From positions 6,390,289 through 6,454,288 of the forward strand of contig CM067067.1 in assembly GCA_033980235.1 (NCBI GenBank): DNA of 64,000 bases. The letters are read 5' to 3'. Positions 45,328-55,932 of the stretch are shown here, one piece after another. The stretch comes from Diadema setosum. Its lineage: Eukaryota > Echinodermata > Echinoidea > Diadematoida > Diadematidae. Position 1 is the stretch's first letter, and each line of letters begins with the position of its first letter. The position numbers and the translations under genes are program-made. The notes under the pieces were generated by a model. That model was not told where the DNA came from. It worked only from the letters and a program-made list of their open reading frames with translations, and ran no database searches.

Positions 45328-45776
45328 AGTAGTTAGGTATAGGTGTAAAGATAGAGAGTGATAGAGTGGCGTATAGATAGAGTTGTAGGGCTTAATCCCT
45401 TGCTCTGGGGGAAGTCGTAAAAAAAGATGAGGGTATGAATGGGGGTGCGATATGAAAATATGATGGTAGTGAAAGGGGAAAAATATAAGGGTAATGGAGT
45501 AACGTGTCAGGTGTATGAGAAAGAGTTGATGGTAGTGATTGTTGGCAAACTGTGAAATTATATCAGTATTTTATTGGTCAAGTTGAAGTTTGACAGACTT
45601 GTTCACATGATTTATAACGTGTTGTGTGAAAGGTGGGAGAGCATCGACTGGTGTGATTTTTTTGGAGCAAGGAAATACGTGAAGAATGATGGTAGTTACG
45701 TTCAAAGATTGGGATTAATTATGATGGTGGGGCAAACCTGTGTTAGAAAGTGTATAAATAACTTGACAGCGAGGAG
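45328..45776 (+). repeat. Polinton left terminal inverted repeat (449 bp)
   Basis: Starts AGTAGTTAGGTATAGGTG. It pairs with 61222-60776 until ...GACAGCGAGGAG, after which similarity stops abruptly. Differences are few and clustered (for example around 45548-45570). Confidence 0.95.
45753..45760 (+). promoter_or_regulatory. TATA box in the left inverted repeat
   Basis: TATAAATA lies 16 bp inside the inner edge of the repeat and points into the element. The polymerase start codon is about 126 bp downstream. The same box is present in the right repeat in mirror position. Confidence 0.6.
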
Positions 45777-45886
45777 GGAGAAAGTATCGGAGCTACATGC
45801 GTTGATGCTGGATAGAGGCAATAATTTTGACAGCTGCGATCAGATATTTAGCAGATCATGGTGTTTGGAGGCTTTGTTTTGACATC

Positions 45887-48800
45887 ATGATATCAACGGC
45901 TGAATTAGTGAAAGCGCTTGACGCTTGTACTACATTGGAAGGATTGAGTGTACTTCGAGAAGCGTTGAACGATTATTTAACAACCGAACAGCATGTATTG
46001 TTGTTTGAGAGAATGACGACAATACTGTTGTCAGTTCCTGAGAATGAGGAGAATGCTGGTGATGATACAGAGGACAACATTGCAGATTTTGAAGTGGAGG
46101 GTGAGTTTATCGTACTTTTATGAATATATTTTTTCAATTATTATTACATGTGATATTGAGAAGATTATTAGGTTATGTTGATGAATGGTGTAGTATGTAA
46201 TGAAAACAGTTCTATTATAGTTGTTGTTGTTGTTGTTGTTGTTTTGTGTGTGTGTGTAAATGATGAGGTCCTGAATGTGGTGCTATACTACGTTAAAACT
46301 GAAAGTATGTTATATAGGGGATAAACTAATATGATTATTTATCAATTTATTCATTTATAATTGTAGATCTTTTTGGCGCATCTCTGTATGAGGGAGCGGG
46401 AGCAGATGTAGAAAGAGCTCAGCAGCAGCAGCAGCAGCGGGTGGAGGATATTTCCGGTACATCTCGGGGATCCGGCGCAGCAACATCGCGGGACATTCCT
46501 AGCACATCGCGAGGTTTCAGCGCAGCAACATCATTAGATATGCCGAGTACATCGCAAGATATACCTAGTACATCGAGAGGTCATCTACATAATATGATGG
46601 GAGGAGGAGGTGAGAGGCGGGTCCCTGTCACCGACAAGGAAGATTTATCAGTGAGAGCGAGAACTCATACACCTAATCAGCAAGATATCGGTAATGTGTC
46701 GGAAGAAAGTCAAAATTTTTATCATGTGAGTAAGGTCAGTCATCGGAGGGTGAAAAAGTATAATGCAAATTTAACCGATTACACCGTATCATTTAATTCC
46801 GTGAATCAATTTGGTCCCATGATTGAAATGATTCCGAGGGTTAGGGATATGTTTGGTAATATAGTGGACGAGTTGTTAGTTGGGGTGAGGGAAAGGGATA
46901 TGGTACGCATTGTATTTGATGCGCCGCAATTAGAAAGGCCAGTTCAGTTACCTTTTGTCAGGCGGGACCAGCTTGATCACGATATGTTGGCAGCTCGCAT
47001 AGAAGCAGTGTTACAGTCGAATGAAGAAATTTCACTCGATGAAAACGTGGCCCTAAATGTATTACATATGGAAATGCCCGAAGGAGGTGGTCGTGCCAAG
47101 AGATACTTGGAAACAGCGCAGAGGTTGATTAAAAAGAGGTCAATCATTCAAATCATAGACCGAAGTAATGAAAAGATATGCTGCGCACGCGCTATAGTGA
47201 CGGGGATAGCACGCATAGAGAGAGATCCAAACTGGAACTCTATCAGAATGAGTTACGGTAAACAAGAGGTTTATGCTCATAAGCTGCATGCGGCAGCCGG
47301 CGTTCCGATTGGGCCTTGCGGTATAGAGGAAATCAAGCAATTTGAAAGTACACCGCAAATGCACAATTATCGGGTAGTAGTTGTGTCGAAAGAACACCTC
47401 AACCATATAATTTATGCGGGCCCGGAAGATCGTGAACATACGATATTTTTGTATAGTCATGACGAGCACTATGATTTAATCACCAAAATGAACGCATTTA
47501 TGGATAAGGCTTATTTTTGTACAAAATGCATGGTCGGGTATAACAGGAAGCTATCGCACAAGTGTGAATTTATGTGCAGTTTATGTAAGAGTCATGAATG
47601 TCCGTCGGACGGCCGAAATGATTGTTACGTACATTGCGAGAGATGTAACCGAAATTTTAAAAATGACACCTGTTTGAAAAATCATTTCAAAAACGACGTT
47701 TGTGGAAATACGTATAAATGTCGGGAATGCGATGTCTTATGCAACGCAGCGTTACTAGAAAAGCACAAAAGGAGACATGTCTGTGGTGAGATTTTTTGTT
47801 GGCGTTGTAACGAATTCGACTGGCTCGATCATCAATGCTACATGAAAAAGTCCACCATTGCTGCCGTTTACGATAAGAATGGTAAACTGAAAGACGCTGC
47901 TGGTCCGAGCAAGTTTATATTTTTTGACTTTGAATGTACTCAAAACACTGGCGAACACGTACCAAATTATTGCATCGCGCAAAAGTCATGCAGCGAGTGT
48001 TGCGACTATACTTTTGAGAAGAAGTGTAAAATTTGCGGCGATGAAAAGCAAAAGGTGTTCAAAGGGGACAACGTGAGTGATGAGTTTTGCAAGTGGGTAT
48101 TTGGGGATAAATCGAACGAGAATTCTACGGTCATAGCGCACAATTTCAAAAGCTACGACGGGATATTTATTCAGAAGTATCTGTATGAAAACTGCATAGT
48201 GCCAAATCTCATTCTCACCGGCGGAAAGATCATGTCGCTCTATGTATGTTTTAATAAGATTCGTTTTATCGACTCTCTCAATTTTCTGCCGATGCCTTTG
48301 GCTGCTATGCCAAACACATTCGGTCTGGCAGAACTGAAGAAGGGGTATTTTCCGCATTTCTTCAACACGAAAGAAAACGAGAAATACGTAGGTCCAGTAC
48401 CCCCGAAAGAAATGTATAATCCAAAAGGCATGAGTAGCAAAGCCCGGTCAGATTTTTTGGTTTGGTACGATAGTGAGGTTGCTTCCGGCAAGCAGTTTGT
48501 CATGGAAGATGAGATCTACTCTTATTGTCTTAGTGATGTAGATATCTTGCGTCGCTGTTGCATGCAATTTAGATCGTTATTTATTGACATTACTAGGAGA
48601 GATTTGGACGATATTGGAGTAGACCCCTTTACCAAATGCTTTACGATAGCTGCTGCTTGTCATTTGGTGTACAGGCGCAATTTCATGCCTAAAAACACCA
48701 TAGGTTTGCTCCCGCCCGAGGGTTATCAACCACGAGATATTCAGTCGCGAAGCGCCATGGAGTGGCTTCAGTACGTCGAGAAAACGGAAAACATACATAT

Positions 48801-50529
48801 TAGGCATGCGCGAAACCAAGGTGAGATGAGAATTGGGAAGTATAAAGTCGATGGGTATTGCAAGGAAAAAAAGATGATTTTTGAATACAACGGATGCTTT
48901 TATCACGGTTGCCCCGTTTGCTTCGATCCCAACACGTTGAACAAAAGAAGAGAAAACAGATTAATGATGGAGTTGTATTTGGAAACGTTGGCCAAGAAAA
49001 AATACATCGAGTCTCTGCTGCCTGATTTTACGTACGTTACGATGTGGGAACACGAGTGGAAAACTATGAAAACGACCTTGCCACCGTCATTATCGATAGG
49101 AACGCCAACCCACGATTTAGATCCGAGAGAGGCCTTTTACGGCGGTCGCACGAATGCCACTCGCCTTTTTCACGAATGTGAACAAGGTGAACGAATAAAA
49201 TACGTAGACTTCACATCGTTGTATCCGTTCATTAATAAATATGGGTCTTACCCAGTTGGGCATCCCGAAGTGATAACAGAAAACTTTTCGGATAATATAT
49301 CCGATTACTACGGCTTGGTCAAATGCAAGATACTACCTCCGCAAAATCTTTTTCACCCCGTTTTACCCCTGAAAGTGAACAAGAAACTGATGTTTCCGCT
49401 CTGCAGCGCGTGCGCCAAATTACAGCAAACTGAACGATGTCATCATACTGAACAAGAGAGGGCGCTACACAGCACATGGGTCACTTTAGAAGTTGAAAAA
49501 GCCATCGAAAAGGGTTACAAAATTTTGACGATTGAAGCCGTCTGGCATTTTAACGTAGAAAGTAAATTTGACCCATCCCTGAATTGCGACGAATTGGGCG
49601 ATTTAGGTACCAACGGTTTATTTAGCGCATACATCGACACTTTCTTAAAACTTAAGCAAGAAGCCTCCGGTTGGCCTGAGTGGTGTGTCAATTTGCGCGA
49701 CAAACGTAGGTACATAGAAGAGTATAAGAAACACGAGGGAATTCAGTTGGAATTTGATAAAGTTGAAAAAAACAAGGGGCTAAGATCGTTGAGTAAACTG
49801 CTACTTAACTCTCTGTGGGGGAGGTTTGGAATGAGAGCAAATTTACCCAAAATTAAAGTGATCACAGATGCTGGGGATTTGTACAAGATGATTACCAACG
49901 ACGAATTTGAAATCAAAGACATCAATTTCGTTAACGAACACATCGTAGAAGTGCGTTTTGTCAAGAGAAAAGATTTTGTCGAGTACAGCACCACCTCTAA
50001 CTTGGTCATAGCGGCCTTTACATCGGCGCAAGCGCGTCTGAAACTCTTTGATGAGTTGGATAAGTTGGGCGAGAGGGTATTGTATTATGACACTGATAGT
50101 GTTGTGTACGTCGAGAAAATGGAGGCCTTTGACGAATACACCCCCGTACTAGGTGATTACTTGGGAGAATTAACCGACGAGTTGGATGGCCGGTACATCC
50201 AATCGTTTGTGTCGGGAGGACCCAAAAACTACGCCTACAAACTGTGCGATGGAACCACCTCTTGCAAAGTAAAAGGGATTACTCTCAATTACAGTAATTC
50301 TCAAACGCTTAATTATGACGTCATGAAACGTATGGTGATTAGCATGAATAGCGGGGATGCCGCTGGACTATCTTGCGTTACGACGAAGAATCCCTACCAA
50401 ATTACGCGCGATACAAAGCGTCAGAAGATTATGACCACAGCCTCTGAAAAGAGATACAAAATTTTGTATGACAAGAGAATCATCACGCACGATTTAAAAA
50501 CTGTGCCTTACGGATATTGCTTAAACTAA
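45887..50529 (+). CDS. Protein-primed DNA polymerase B (two exons)
   Basis: Replicates the element; type-B, DNA_pol_B_2 family. Exon 1 is 45887-46100 and exon 2 46367-50529, with donor GTGAGT (46101) and acceptor TTGTAG (46361-46366); the shared codon keeps frame, giving about 1458 residues. Upstream in the same frame only a TTG start is available, so the ATG at 45887 is chosen; short upstream frames precede it. Order: Gln-rich and Ser/Thr-rich N-terminus, a Cys/His zinc-finger region (47.5-47.8 kb), exonuclease motifs FFDFECT (D592, E594), AHNFKSYDG and YCLSDVD, a KVDGY...EYNGCFYHGCPVC block like VSR/PD-(D/E)XK nucleases, then polymerase motifs DFTSLYP (D1019), KLLLNSLWGRFG (K1215) and YYDTDS (D1313, D1315). 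All catalytic motifs are intact. The intron carries GTT and GT repeats. Confidence 0.95.
46101..46366 (+). other. Intron of the polymerase gene
   Basis: 266 bp, GTGAGT...TTGTAG. AT-rich with a GTT microsatellite near 46218-46242. Its removal joins phase-1 codon halves and leaves one continuous frame. Confidence 0.75.
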
Positions 50530-50569
50530 AATATAAGAGCGGTTCTTTCTCGCGAGGCGTTCATTTTGT

Positions 50570-51055
50570 ATGACCATTTCGTTGCAGCAACAGGTTTATA
50601 CTATGCAGTCAGGTCAATCAGATACTGAGTCTAACGCAGATAGGGGTGATCGCTTCCCGATACCCACTAGCCTGACAGGATTTTTTATTTCGATATTTAT
50701 GATTATCGTTTTGGTTGGTTTAGGGTACGCGGCGGAAAAGCACTTAGTTCAACGCTTCAACAGCTCGGATCTAAATGACTACCTCAACGCCAGTTTGAAT
50801 TATCGGATACATCCGCGCAATATTTCCGCGCACTATAAATTTGCCGAGTGCTCCTGTAACGAAACCATGTTTATCAATTATTGTAGTCGTATCATCGCGG
50901 AAAATGGACCGGACCTCTACGTTTGTCAATTCTCTCCTCGCGCGACCATTCCTCCGTGGGCATTTCTGGTTGCTAAAACGAGCAGTATTTCTTTGCATGA
51001 GTGGAATCGTTCACAAAATGCAACGCTCTTCAACAACCACTTCATTCGTTGTTAA
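50570..51055 (+). CDS. One-pass membrane glycoprotein, unknown
   Basis: 161 residues, 40 bp after the polymerase stop. A polar N-terminus of about 34 residues is followed by one hydrophobic span (LTGFFISIFMIIVLVGLGYA, residues 35-54) and a C-terminal domain of about 105 residues with six N-x-S/T sequons (for example N64, N73, N84, N97) and several Cys (C94, C96, C105, C119). This suggests a type II membrane protein whose glycosylated domain faces the lumen or outside. I do not recognise the family. It could act in the membrane during particle assembly or exit, or be cellular in origin. Start at the first ATG; an in-frame ATG at 50603 is the alternative. Confidence 0.7.
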   Translation: MTISLQQQVYTMQSGQSDTESNADRGDRFPIPTSLTGFFISIFMIIVLVGLGYAAEKHLVQRFNSSDLNDYLNASLNYRIHPRNISAHYKFAECSCNETMFINYCSRIIAENGPDLYVCQFSPRATIPPWAFLVAKTSSISLHEWNRSQNATLFNNHFIRC

Positions 51056-51173
51056 GTGTTTGATCTGGATGTTATACGTGATAGATTCCTAAGAGTGGTA
51101 GGCTTACTCTCGGTCTCTCTACATATTTATTTGTACCTTGTATTATAGAGAGAGAGAGAGACAAAAAAAAAAA

Positions 51174-51812
51174 ATGAATCACGAATTTATGCATCCAATG
51201 ACGTGTATGATTGCGGGCCCTACAGGTTGTGGAAAGACTATGTTTGTGCGTAAACTGTTACGTCATAATCAACAAATGTTTAATCACCCACCTCAAAAAA
51301 TTATTTGGTGTTACGGGGTGTATCAAAGTGGTTATGCGGACATCTTAAGAGAAAATGAAAATATTGAATTTGTCGAAGGTTTCCCACATAATCTTGAATC
51401 TATGATTGATCCTAATGTTCGTAATCTCGTTGTAGTAGATGATCTTATGACTGAGTGTAGTCACGACAGCAAAATGAGTACTTTATTTACGCGTGGCTCG
51501 CACCACAGGAATCTGTCGGTAATTTTTATTGTGCAAAATCTTTTTCATCGGGGAAAAGAAGCGCGAAGTATTAGTTTAAACACCCAATATTTAGTCTTTT
51601 TTAAGAGTCCTCGCGACAAGCTACAAATTACGCACTTGGGCCGACAACTTTATCCTGGTTGTGCAAAATTTGTGCAAGAAGCTTACAATGACGCTACAAA
51701 AAACCCGTATGGTTATTTATTATTCGATTTAAGACCAGATACTAAAGAAGAATATCGCTTGAGGACAAACATTTTTCCGGACGAATTTACAATCGTTTAC
51801 GTAAAGAAATAA
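51174..51812 (+). CDS. A32/FtsK-like DNA packaging ATPase
   Basis: Predicted to pump DNA into capsids, as for the A32-type ATPases of related viruses. Length 212 residues from the ATG at 51174 (the frame extends further upstream only through TTG and a GA-rich run). Walker A is GPTGCGKT (residues 15-22), Walker B NLVVVDDL (84-91), and sensor-like text FIVQNLFHRGK follows. The length is usual for Polinton ATPases. Upstream is an AGAGAG/poly-A leader. Confidence 0.93.
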   Translation: MNHEFMHPMTCMIAGPTGCGKTMFVRKLLRHNQQMFNHPPQKIIWCYGVYQSGYADILRENENIEFVEGFPHNLESMIDPNVRNLVVVDDLMTECSHDSKMSTLFTRGSHHRNLSVIFIVQNLFHRGKEARSISLNTQYLVFFKSPRDKLQITHLGRQLYPGCAKFVQEAYNDATKNPYGYLLFDLRPDTKEEYRLRTNIFPDEFTIVYVKK

Positions 51813-51963
51813 TTTCCCCGAAAATGCAAGTGTAAAAAAAACTTAGTGGTGAAAGAGCTGTAAATAATTCATGATATTTGTATGTAATACCGATACGTAA
51901 CTACGTGTCATTGATTGCTCGTACATTTTTTTTTTTTTTATTCTCCAGTCAAGATCGATAGAC

Positions 51964-51970
51964 TATAAAT
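51964..51970 (+). promoter_or_regulatory. TATA-like box before the small basic gene
   Basis: TATAAAT lies about 40 bp before the ATG at 52008, after a T-rich stretch. It could give the capsid-phase genes their own start. Confidence 0.35.
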
Positions 51971-52007
51971 GCTTGTGTAAAATGTATCACGATCTCACTC
52001 GTTCATC

Positions 52008-52322
52008 ATGTCTCAAAAGCTGAAGAAGTATTTGCCAGAACTTCAAGTGTTGGCTAGGTGTCGTCCACGTCAGAGGCGTGAATTTTTACAACACGCTCAT
52101 AAAGATTTGATTAATTGTGTGTCGGAAGTTTGTAACAATACTTTAAAAGGTAACGTGCCCTTGAAGCCCGCTCAAAAGAAAGCGCTGTCGCAACATAAGC
52201 ATCATTTGAGACGACTCGCTGATAAACGCAACAGTAACAGAAAACGCAGAGAAATACTTGTCCAGAAAGGTGGATTTTTGTCGGCGCTGCTGGCTCCTCT
52301 TCTCTCCGCAGTCTTCTCTTAA
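52008..52322 (+). CDS. Small basic conserved Polinton protein
   Basis: 104 residues, very basic (LKKYLPELQVLARCRPRQRR, then KRNSNRKRRE), ending in a glycine and a hydrophobic tail (GGFLSALLAPLLSAVFS). Similar short proteins sit next to the 275-residue protein in other invertebrate Polintons, by recollection. A role as a DNA-binding core or membrane-active virion protein is inference from charge and tail. Confidence 0.75.
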   Translation: MSQKLKKYLPELQVLARCRPRQRREFLQHAHKDLINCVSEVCNNTLKGNVPLKPAQKKALSQHKHHLRRLADKRNSNRKRREILVQKGGFLSALLAPLLSAVFS

Positions 52323-52343
52323 TGATTCCTTTTATTAACCATC

Positions 52344-53171
52344 ATGGAATTTACTCGGAAGATGGTACTCGTGCCTTCTGAATTAGCCGAAACGATTCAA
52401 ACTTCGTCGGGGGGTGCTAATCCCACTCGTAAAGTCTTATCGGAGCTGGATGCTGGTATGCAAGACGTACTGAAGAGAAAAGACTTGTCGGACGTGCAAA
52501 AAATAAGTTTGTACAATCAGACGTTGCAAAAATATTTGCAACTGCAACATTACGATCCTTCTTCAAAACCTATGACTGTAAATATTTTGGAACGAGTTTC
52601 TAAGGAAGGAGATGTTGTTCAAACCCCAAGTTCCGTTAACGATGATAAAACGAGAAAGGCTGACGAGTCAAAACCGAAGAAAAACGAAGAAAGTAGTAGT
52701 AGTAGTAGTGGACTAAACTTACACTACAAAGAAAATGCTTTGAAGTTGTTACCTGTGACATTACGAACCAAGGCTTCGTTGCTTATGGATCATCTATCTA
52801 AACATGATCAAGATGCATTGTATAACGAGCGGGGTGAACTGATTTTTAATGGTCGTGCCATACCCGGTTCTAACGTCATAGATTTAATGTACGATGTCAT
52901 GAAAGGGCGAAAAGCTGTCAACCCCGTAGGTTGGCAACAATTTATGCGTATTTTAGTCGATGTAAATGTACCAGAATTTCTTATAGCGAATGTTAATCGT
53001 CGTGAAATCTATCAACGCATGAAAACCAAAGGTCCGTCTTCGGTAATCGATGGGGCTGTACCAAAAATCTTACCCCTCGTACCCCCGATGCAGGCTCATA
53101 TAGAATCAAAACGTAAACGATCTCAACGTCAATATCTGACCAAGAGACTCAAACGTTGGGAAAGTTTTTGA
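52344..53171 (+). CDS. Conserved Polinton protein of unknown function
   Basis: 275 residues, 21 bp after the small basic gene, so probably on the same transcript. An N-terminal helical part (about 1-75) is followed by a Lys/Ser-rich linker with six Ser (near 117-122), then a conserved domain (about 125-230; text LLPVTLRTKASLLMDHL and GWQQFMRILVDV) and a basic C-terminus (KRKRSQRQYLTKRLKRW). Proteins with this layout recur in Polintons; no function is assigned. It may be structural or DNA-associated. Confidence 0.75.
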   Translation: MEFTRKMVLVPSELAETIQTSSGGANPTRKVLSELDAGMQDVLKRKDLSDVQKISLYNQTLQKYLQLQHYDPSSKPMTVNILERVSKEGDVVQTPSSVNDDKTRKADESKPKKNEESSSSSSGLNLHYKENALKLLPVTLRTKASLLMDHLSKHDQDALYNERGELIFNGRAIPGSNVIDLMYDVMKGRKAVNPVGWQQFMRILVDVNVPEFLIANVNRREIYQRMKTKGPSSVIDGAVPKILPLVPPMQAHIESKRKRSQRQYLTKRLKRWESF

Positions 53172-54006
53172 TCTCTAAATCATTTCTGGCGAATAATGTC
53201 GCTGTTTATCATCATCATTACCATTATCATTATTTGCAGCTAGGATGTATCGCCTTTTGTTTGTTTTAATCTTTGTCATTACTGAGACCCAATACCGATG
53301 ATTATTATCACCTTGTACTTTGTATTAAGAGACGTCCACACAGTGACTAGCAACAAGAACAAAAATGATGCGTGTATAAACGTTTGTATTATCTAATGCC
53401 GAAGAGTTTGTTCATTTAAACCGCGTTTATCTCATACGATATATTGTATATCGGAAGTGTATTATGTTTAAGAAACGCTAAGTCGCGTTATGTCTGTAAA
53501 ATAGTGTTTTATCAAAATGTCTGTAAATACGCCTTTATTAAAATGATATCAAACATGTTTTGCATCTTACAATGATAATTGTATCGTATTTTATGCATTG
53601 TGATTATTGTCCGTCATGAAGCTTGATTAACTACTAGTAGCGTATTAACTTTTGTGTAAGACGTATCATCGTTTTATGAGTCGATGTATTATGACAACCG
53701 TATGTTTGTTTGTTTTTTCACGCAAGCAATTCAGATCCACTCTAAAACTCATTACACGAGTGTACTGCTTTCACCAGTTTGTAATGTAGTCGACAAGACA
53801 CGCACTCAAAAAAAAAAAAAAAATGTAACCCACCAACAAACAAACGCATGTAATGTACACAACGCGAGAACGAACGAACGATTCTTTTGTACGTACAAAC
53901 TGATCATTTTATTCATGATGTGAATAAAAACACGAGAGCTTTGTTACATACACTGAAAAGATACATCTTGTCACAATCTTCCTTGTTTGTTTTGGTAGCC
54001 TAACGT
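53172..54006. terminator. Convergent 3' region of the element
   Basis: Non-coding gap between rightward and leftward genes. AATAAA for the + strand lies at 53923-53928. For the - strand AATAAA lies at 53913-53908 and 53539-53534, so the two transcript sets may overlap at their 3' ends. A 79-codon + frame at 53684 looks like chance. Confidence 0.5.
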
Positions 54007-54534
54007 TTAATCGGTTGTGTGTAGCGATTTGGCAATTTGTCTTAGTATCAGCTCTTTATCGCGGATTGGTGCGTCAATAGGGAAGTGGTGATTGATGTAT
54101 GCATGAACTTGGCGATCATTGTGTAAGCGATTGTGATTAAAGCGTGCGAGAATGCTACCCGTACTTTCCCCCCTAACTCTACGTAAAAGATAAAACAAAC
54201 AATATTGTCCACACACTGTGGACCAATTAGACTGTAACGCTGTTTCGTTGTATCGCCACGACCGACAATTTTTATCTAAGAAATTAACAAAATATTTGGA
54301 ATATAAGGAGGGATGTCTGGCGAATGAATCGAAAAATTCCCCATGTCCATTATCATCTATATAAATGGCTAACCAGTGACTTCCCGGTTGAGCGTGATTA
54401 TCGGCATTAACGATCAAAGCCGCTGGAAAAGCTTTTACACCCCTTGGTAATTGATCGGAAGGAAACACTCCCAAAAATATGTTATTCAGTTCGTAACAAT
54501 TTTTTACAACGTTTAATATATCTCTAGTATCCAT
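54007..54534 (-). CDS. Adenain-like cysteine protease
   Basis: Expected to mature capsid proteins. 175 residues. Catalytic layout as in the adenain/Ulp1 clan: H53 in GSHWLAIYID, D69 in EFFDSF, Q101 and C108 in VCGQYCLFYLL (Q to C spacing of seven, as in adenain). The length is slightly shorter than adenoviral protease. It lies 28 bp after the major capsid gene on the same strand, so it is probably co-transcribed. Confidence 0.93.
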   Translation of the reverse strand: MDTRDILNVVKNCYELNNIFLGVFPSDQLPRGVKAFPAALIVNADNHAQPGSHWLAIYIDDNGHGEFFDSFARHPSLYSKYFVNFLDKNCRSWRYNETALQSNWSTVCGQYCLFYLLRRVRGESTGSILARFNHNRLHNDRQVHAYINHHFPIDAPIRDKELILRQIAKSLHTTD

Positions 54535-54561
54535 CCTGAATCAAAGCACCACGTATACGCT

Positions 54562-55890
54562 TCAGACTCCAAAATCCAAGACGATATTTCGGCCTCGGTC
54601 AATCTCCACGATGCTCTCGTACTCGGCGTATACAAGGACATTGATGGTTATAGGCAGAGCTCTGGCAAATTGCATTTCTAGCCGTAGGTTTCCTTGCCTT
54701 CTCAGATTAAAGGTGTCTCCCGAGGATAGGTCCGGAGTCAGATCAAATGCGTACAAGCTATAGCCGTCCGCGTAGTCTTGACGGCTGATTCCATTGCCTT
54801 TGTCGTGAAAGAGAGTGTTTGTTCCCGAAAAGAGTGTCTGGTAAGCGAGAATATAGTTCGGGTTTGGTTCGGAGAACTTCGGTCTCAGCGGTTTCCAGGG
54901 GACTTGCTCCGTGTCGGCGTAGAGGGCGAGGAAGTTCAGGTCAAAGTGTTGGAAATTGTATGGGTTGAGCGCGTAGTCTCCGTTAAAGGCTGCGTTGCTT
55001 ACGCACCCTATGACTAGTCGTTTGGGCAGCTGACCTAAAATGAGACTTTCCCTGGTAAATGACAGATTACCGCGAGGGATGGAAAATGTCTTCACTTCGA
55101 CTCTGCGAATCGGATACTTGGCCGTTTGACTCTCTAGCGTTTTGGCGTGAAGCAAGGCTGTTTCAGGGTTGAGTTTGATGCGTCTCACGTATAGAGAGGC
55201 TTCGCTGATGACAACTTTATAGTTGCTGTCGGGAGTGGATGACATTAAACTGAATTCATCTTTGCTGCGGTTCAGTTTAAGTTTGATGTCTAGGCCTCCG
55301 AGAAGAAGGCGATCCTGAAAGACCATGTCCAGATGAAGCGTGCCTATCATGTCCACTGTGTTACCATTCTTGATAAACGAATGGCGAGTTTTCAGTCCTT
55401 GATTCGTGGAGCTTTCCGATAAGGGATTGTTGTCTTCCATGCCTCCAGCGGTGTCTTTGTAAAACAAAGCCGATGTCAATTGACTCTGTTTTGCTTCAGG
55501 CCCGTATGTCAGAAGCGATTCCAGCATAGCGCGATAATTGTAGGTATTGTTAGACGGAGTGATCAAGCGATCATTCAGCATTAGATCAACGTCGCTGAAT
55601 AAGGTGTGCAAAAACATGTTCGTGGGTGCAACCTTGGCTTCCTCCTGTATGGGAGATCCATCGGGGTTAGTCACTTTTGCTCGAACGTGAAGTAAGGTTT
55701 GCGACAAGTCGGTGTATTCTTCCGGTGAGCCTTGGATGTGAAACTGAATGGGCGTGGCGTCCGTGATGTTTGTCAATGGAAAATATTGCACCCATTTCCC
55801 CTTTTCTACAGTAACTTGGGTTGGGGGTAACGAAAACAGATCCGTTTCGGACTTGTCGCATGGACAGGATGACTTGTGAGGTTTATCCAT
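54562..55890 (-). CDS. Double jelly-roll major capsid protein
   Basis: 442 residues, the length usual for Polinton major capsid proteins, whose double jelly-roll fold was established by structure-based comparison in the literature. Typical text is PTNMFLHTLFSDVDLMLND (about residues 89-107) followed by NNTYNYRAMLESLLTYG. The N-terminus has a Cys-rich CPCDK. This protein is often annotated in animal genomes as an F54H12.2-like protein. A TATAAA-like string (55907-55902) lies just upstream of the ATG at 55890. Confidence 0.93.
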   Translation of the reverse strand: MDKPHKSSCPCDKSETDLFSLPPTQVTVEKGKWVQYFPLTNITDATPIQFHIQGSPEEYTDLSQTLLHVRAKVTNPDGSPIQEEAKVAPTNMFLHTLFSDVDLMLNDRLITPSNNTYNYRAMLESLLTYGPEAKQSQLTSALFYKDTAGGMEDNNPLSESSTNQGLKTRHSFIKNGNTVDMIGTLHLDMVFQDRLLLGGLDIKLKLNRSKDEFSLMSSTPDSNYKVVISEASLYVRRIKLNPETALLHAKTLESQTAKYPIRRVEVKTFSIPRGNLSFTRESLILGQLPKRLVIGCVSNAAFNGDYALNPYNFQHFDLNFLALYADTEQVPWKPLRPKFSEPNPNYILAYQTLFSGTNTLFHDKGNGISRQDYADGYSLYAFDLTPDLSSGDTFNLRRQGNLRLEMQFARALPITINVLVYAEYESIVEIDRGRNIVLDFGV

Positions 55891-55932
55891 GGTTATAGTT
55901 GTTTATAGGGGCAAGTGTAGGCACGAAAAAAG

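Noticed and set aside
45574..45882. 102-codon frame spanning the left inverted repeat
   Set aside because: Mostly inside the repeat, mirrored poorly in the right repeat, and it overlaps the polymerase leader; read as chance.
47140..50031. Several 60-120 codon frames antisense to the polymerase
   Set aside because: Shadows of the polymerase reading frame.
53684..53923. 79-codon + frame between the two gene arms
   Set aside because: Overlaps the convergent 3' region with poly-A runs; no motif.
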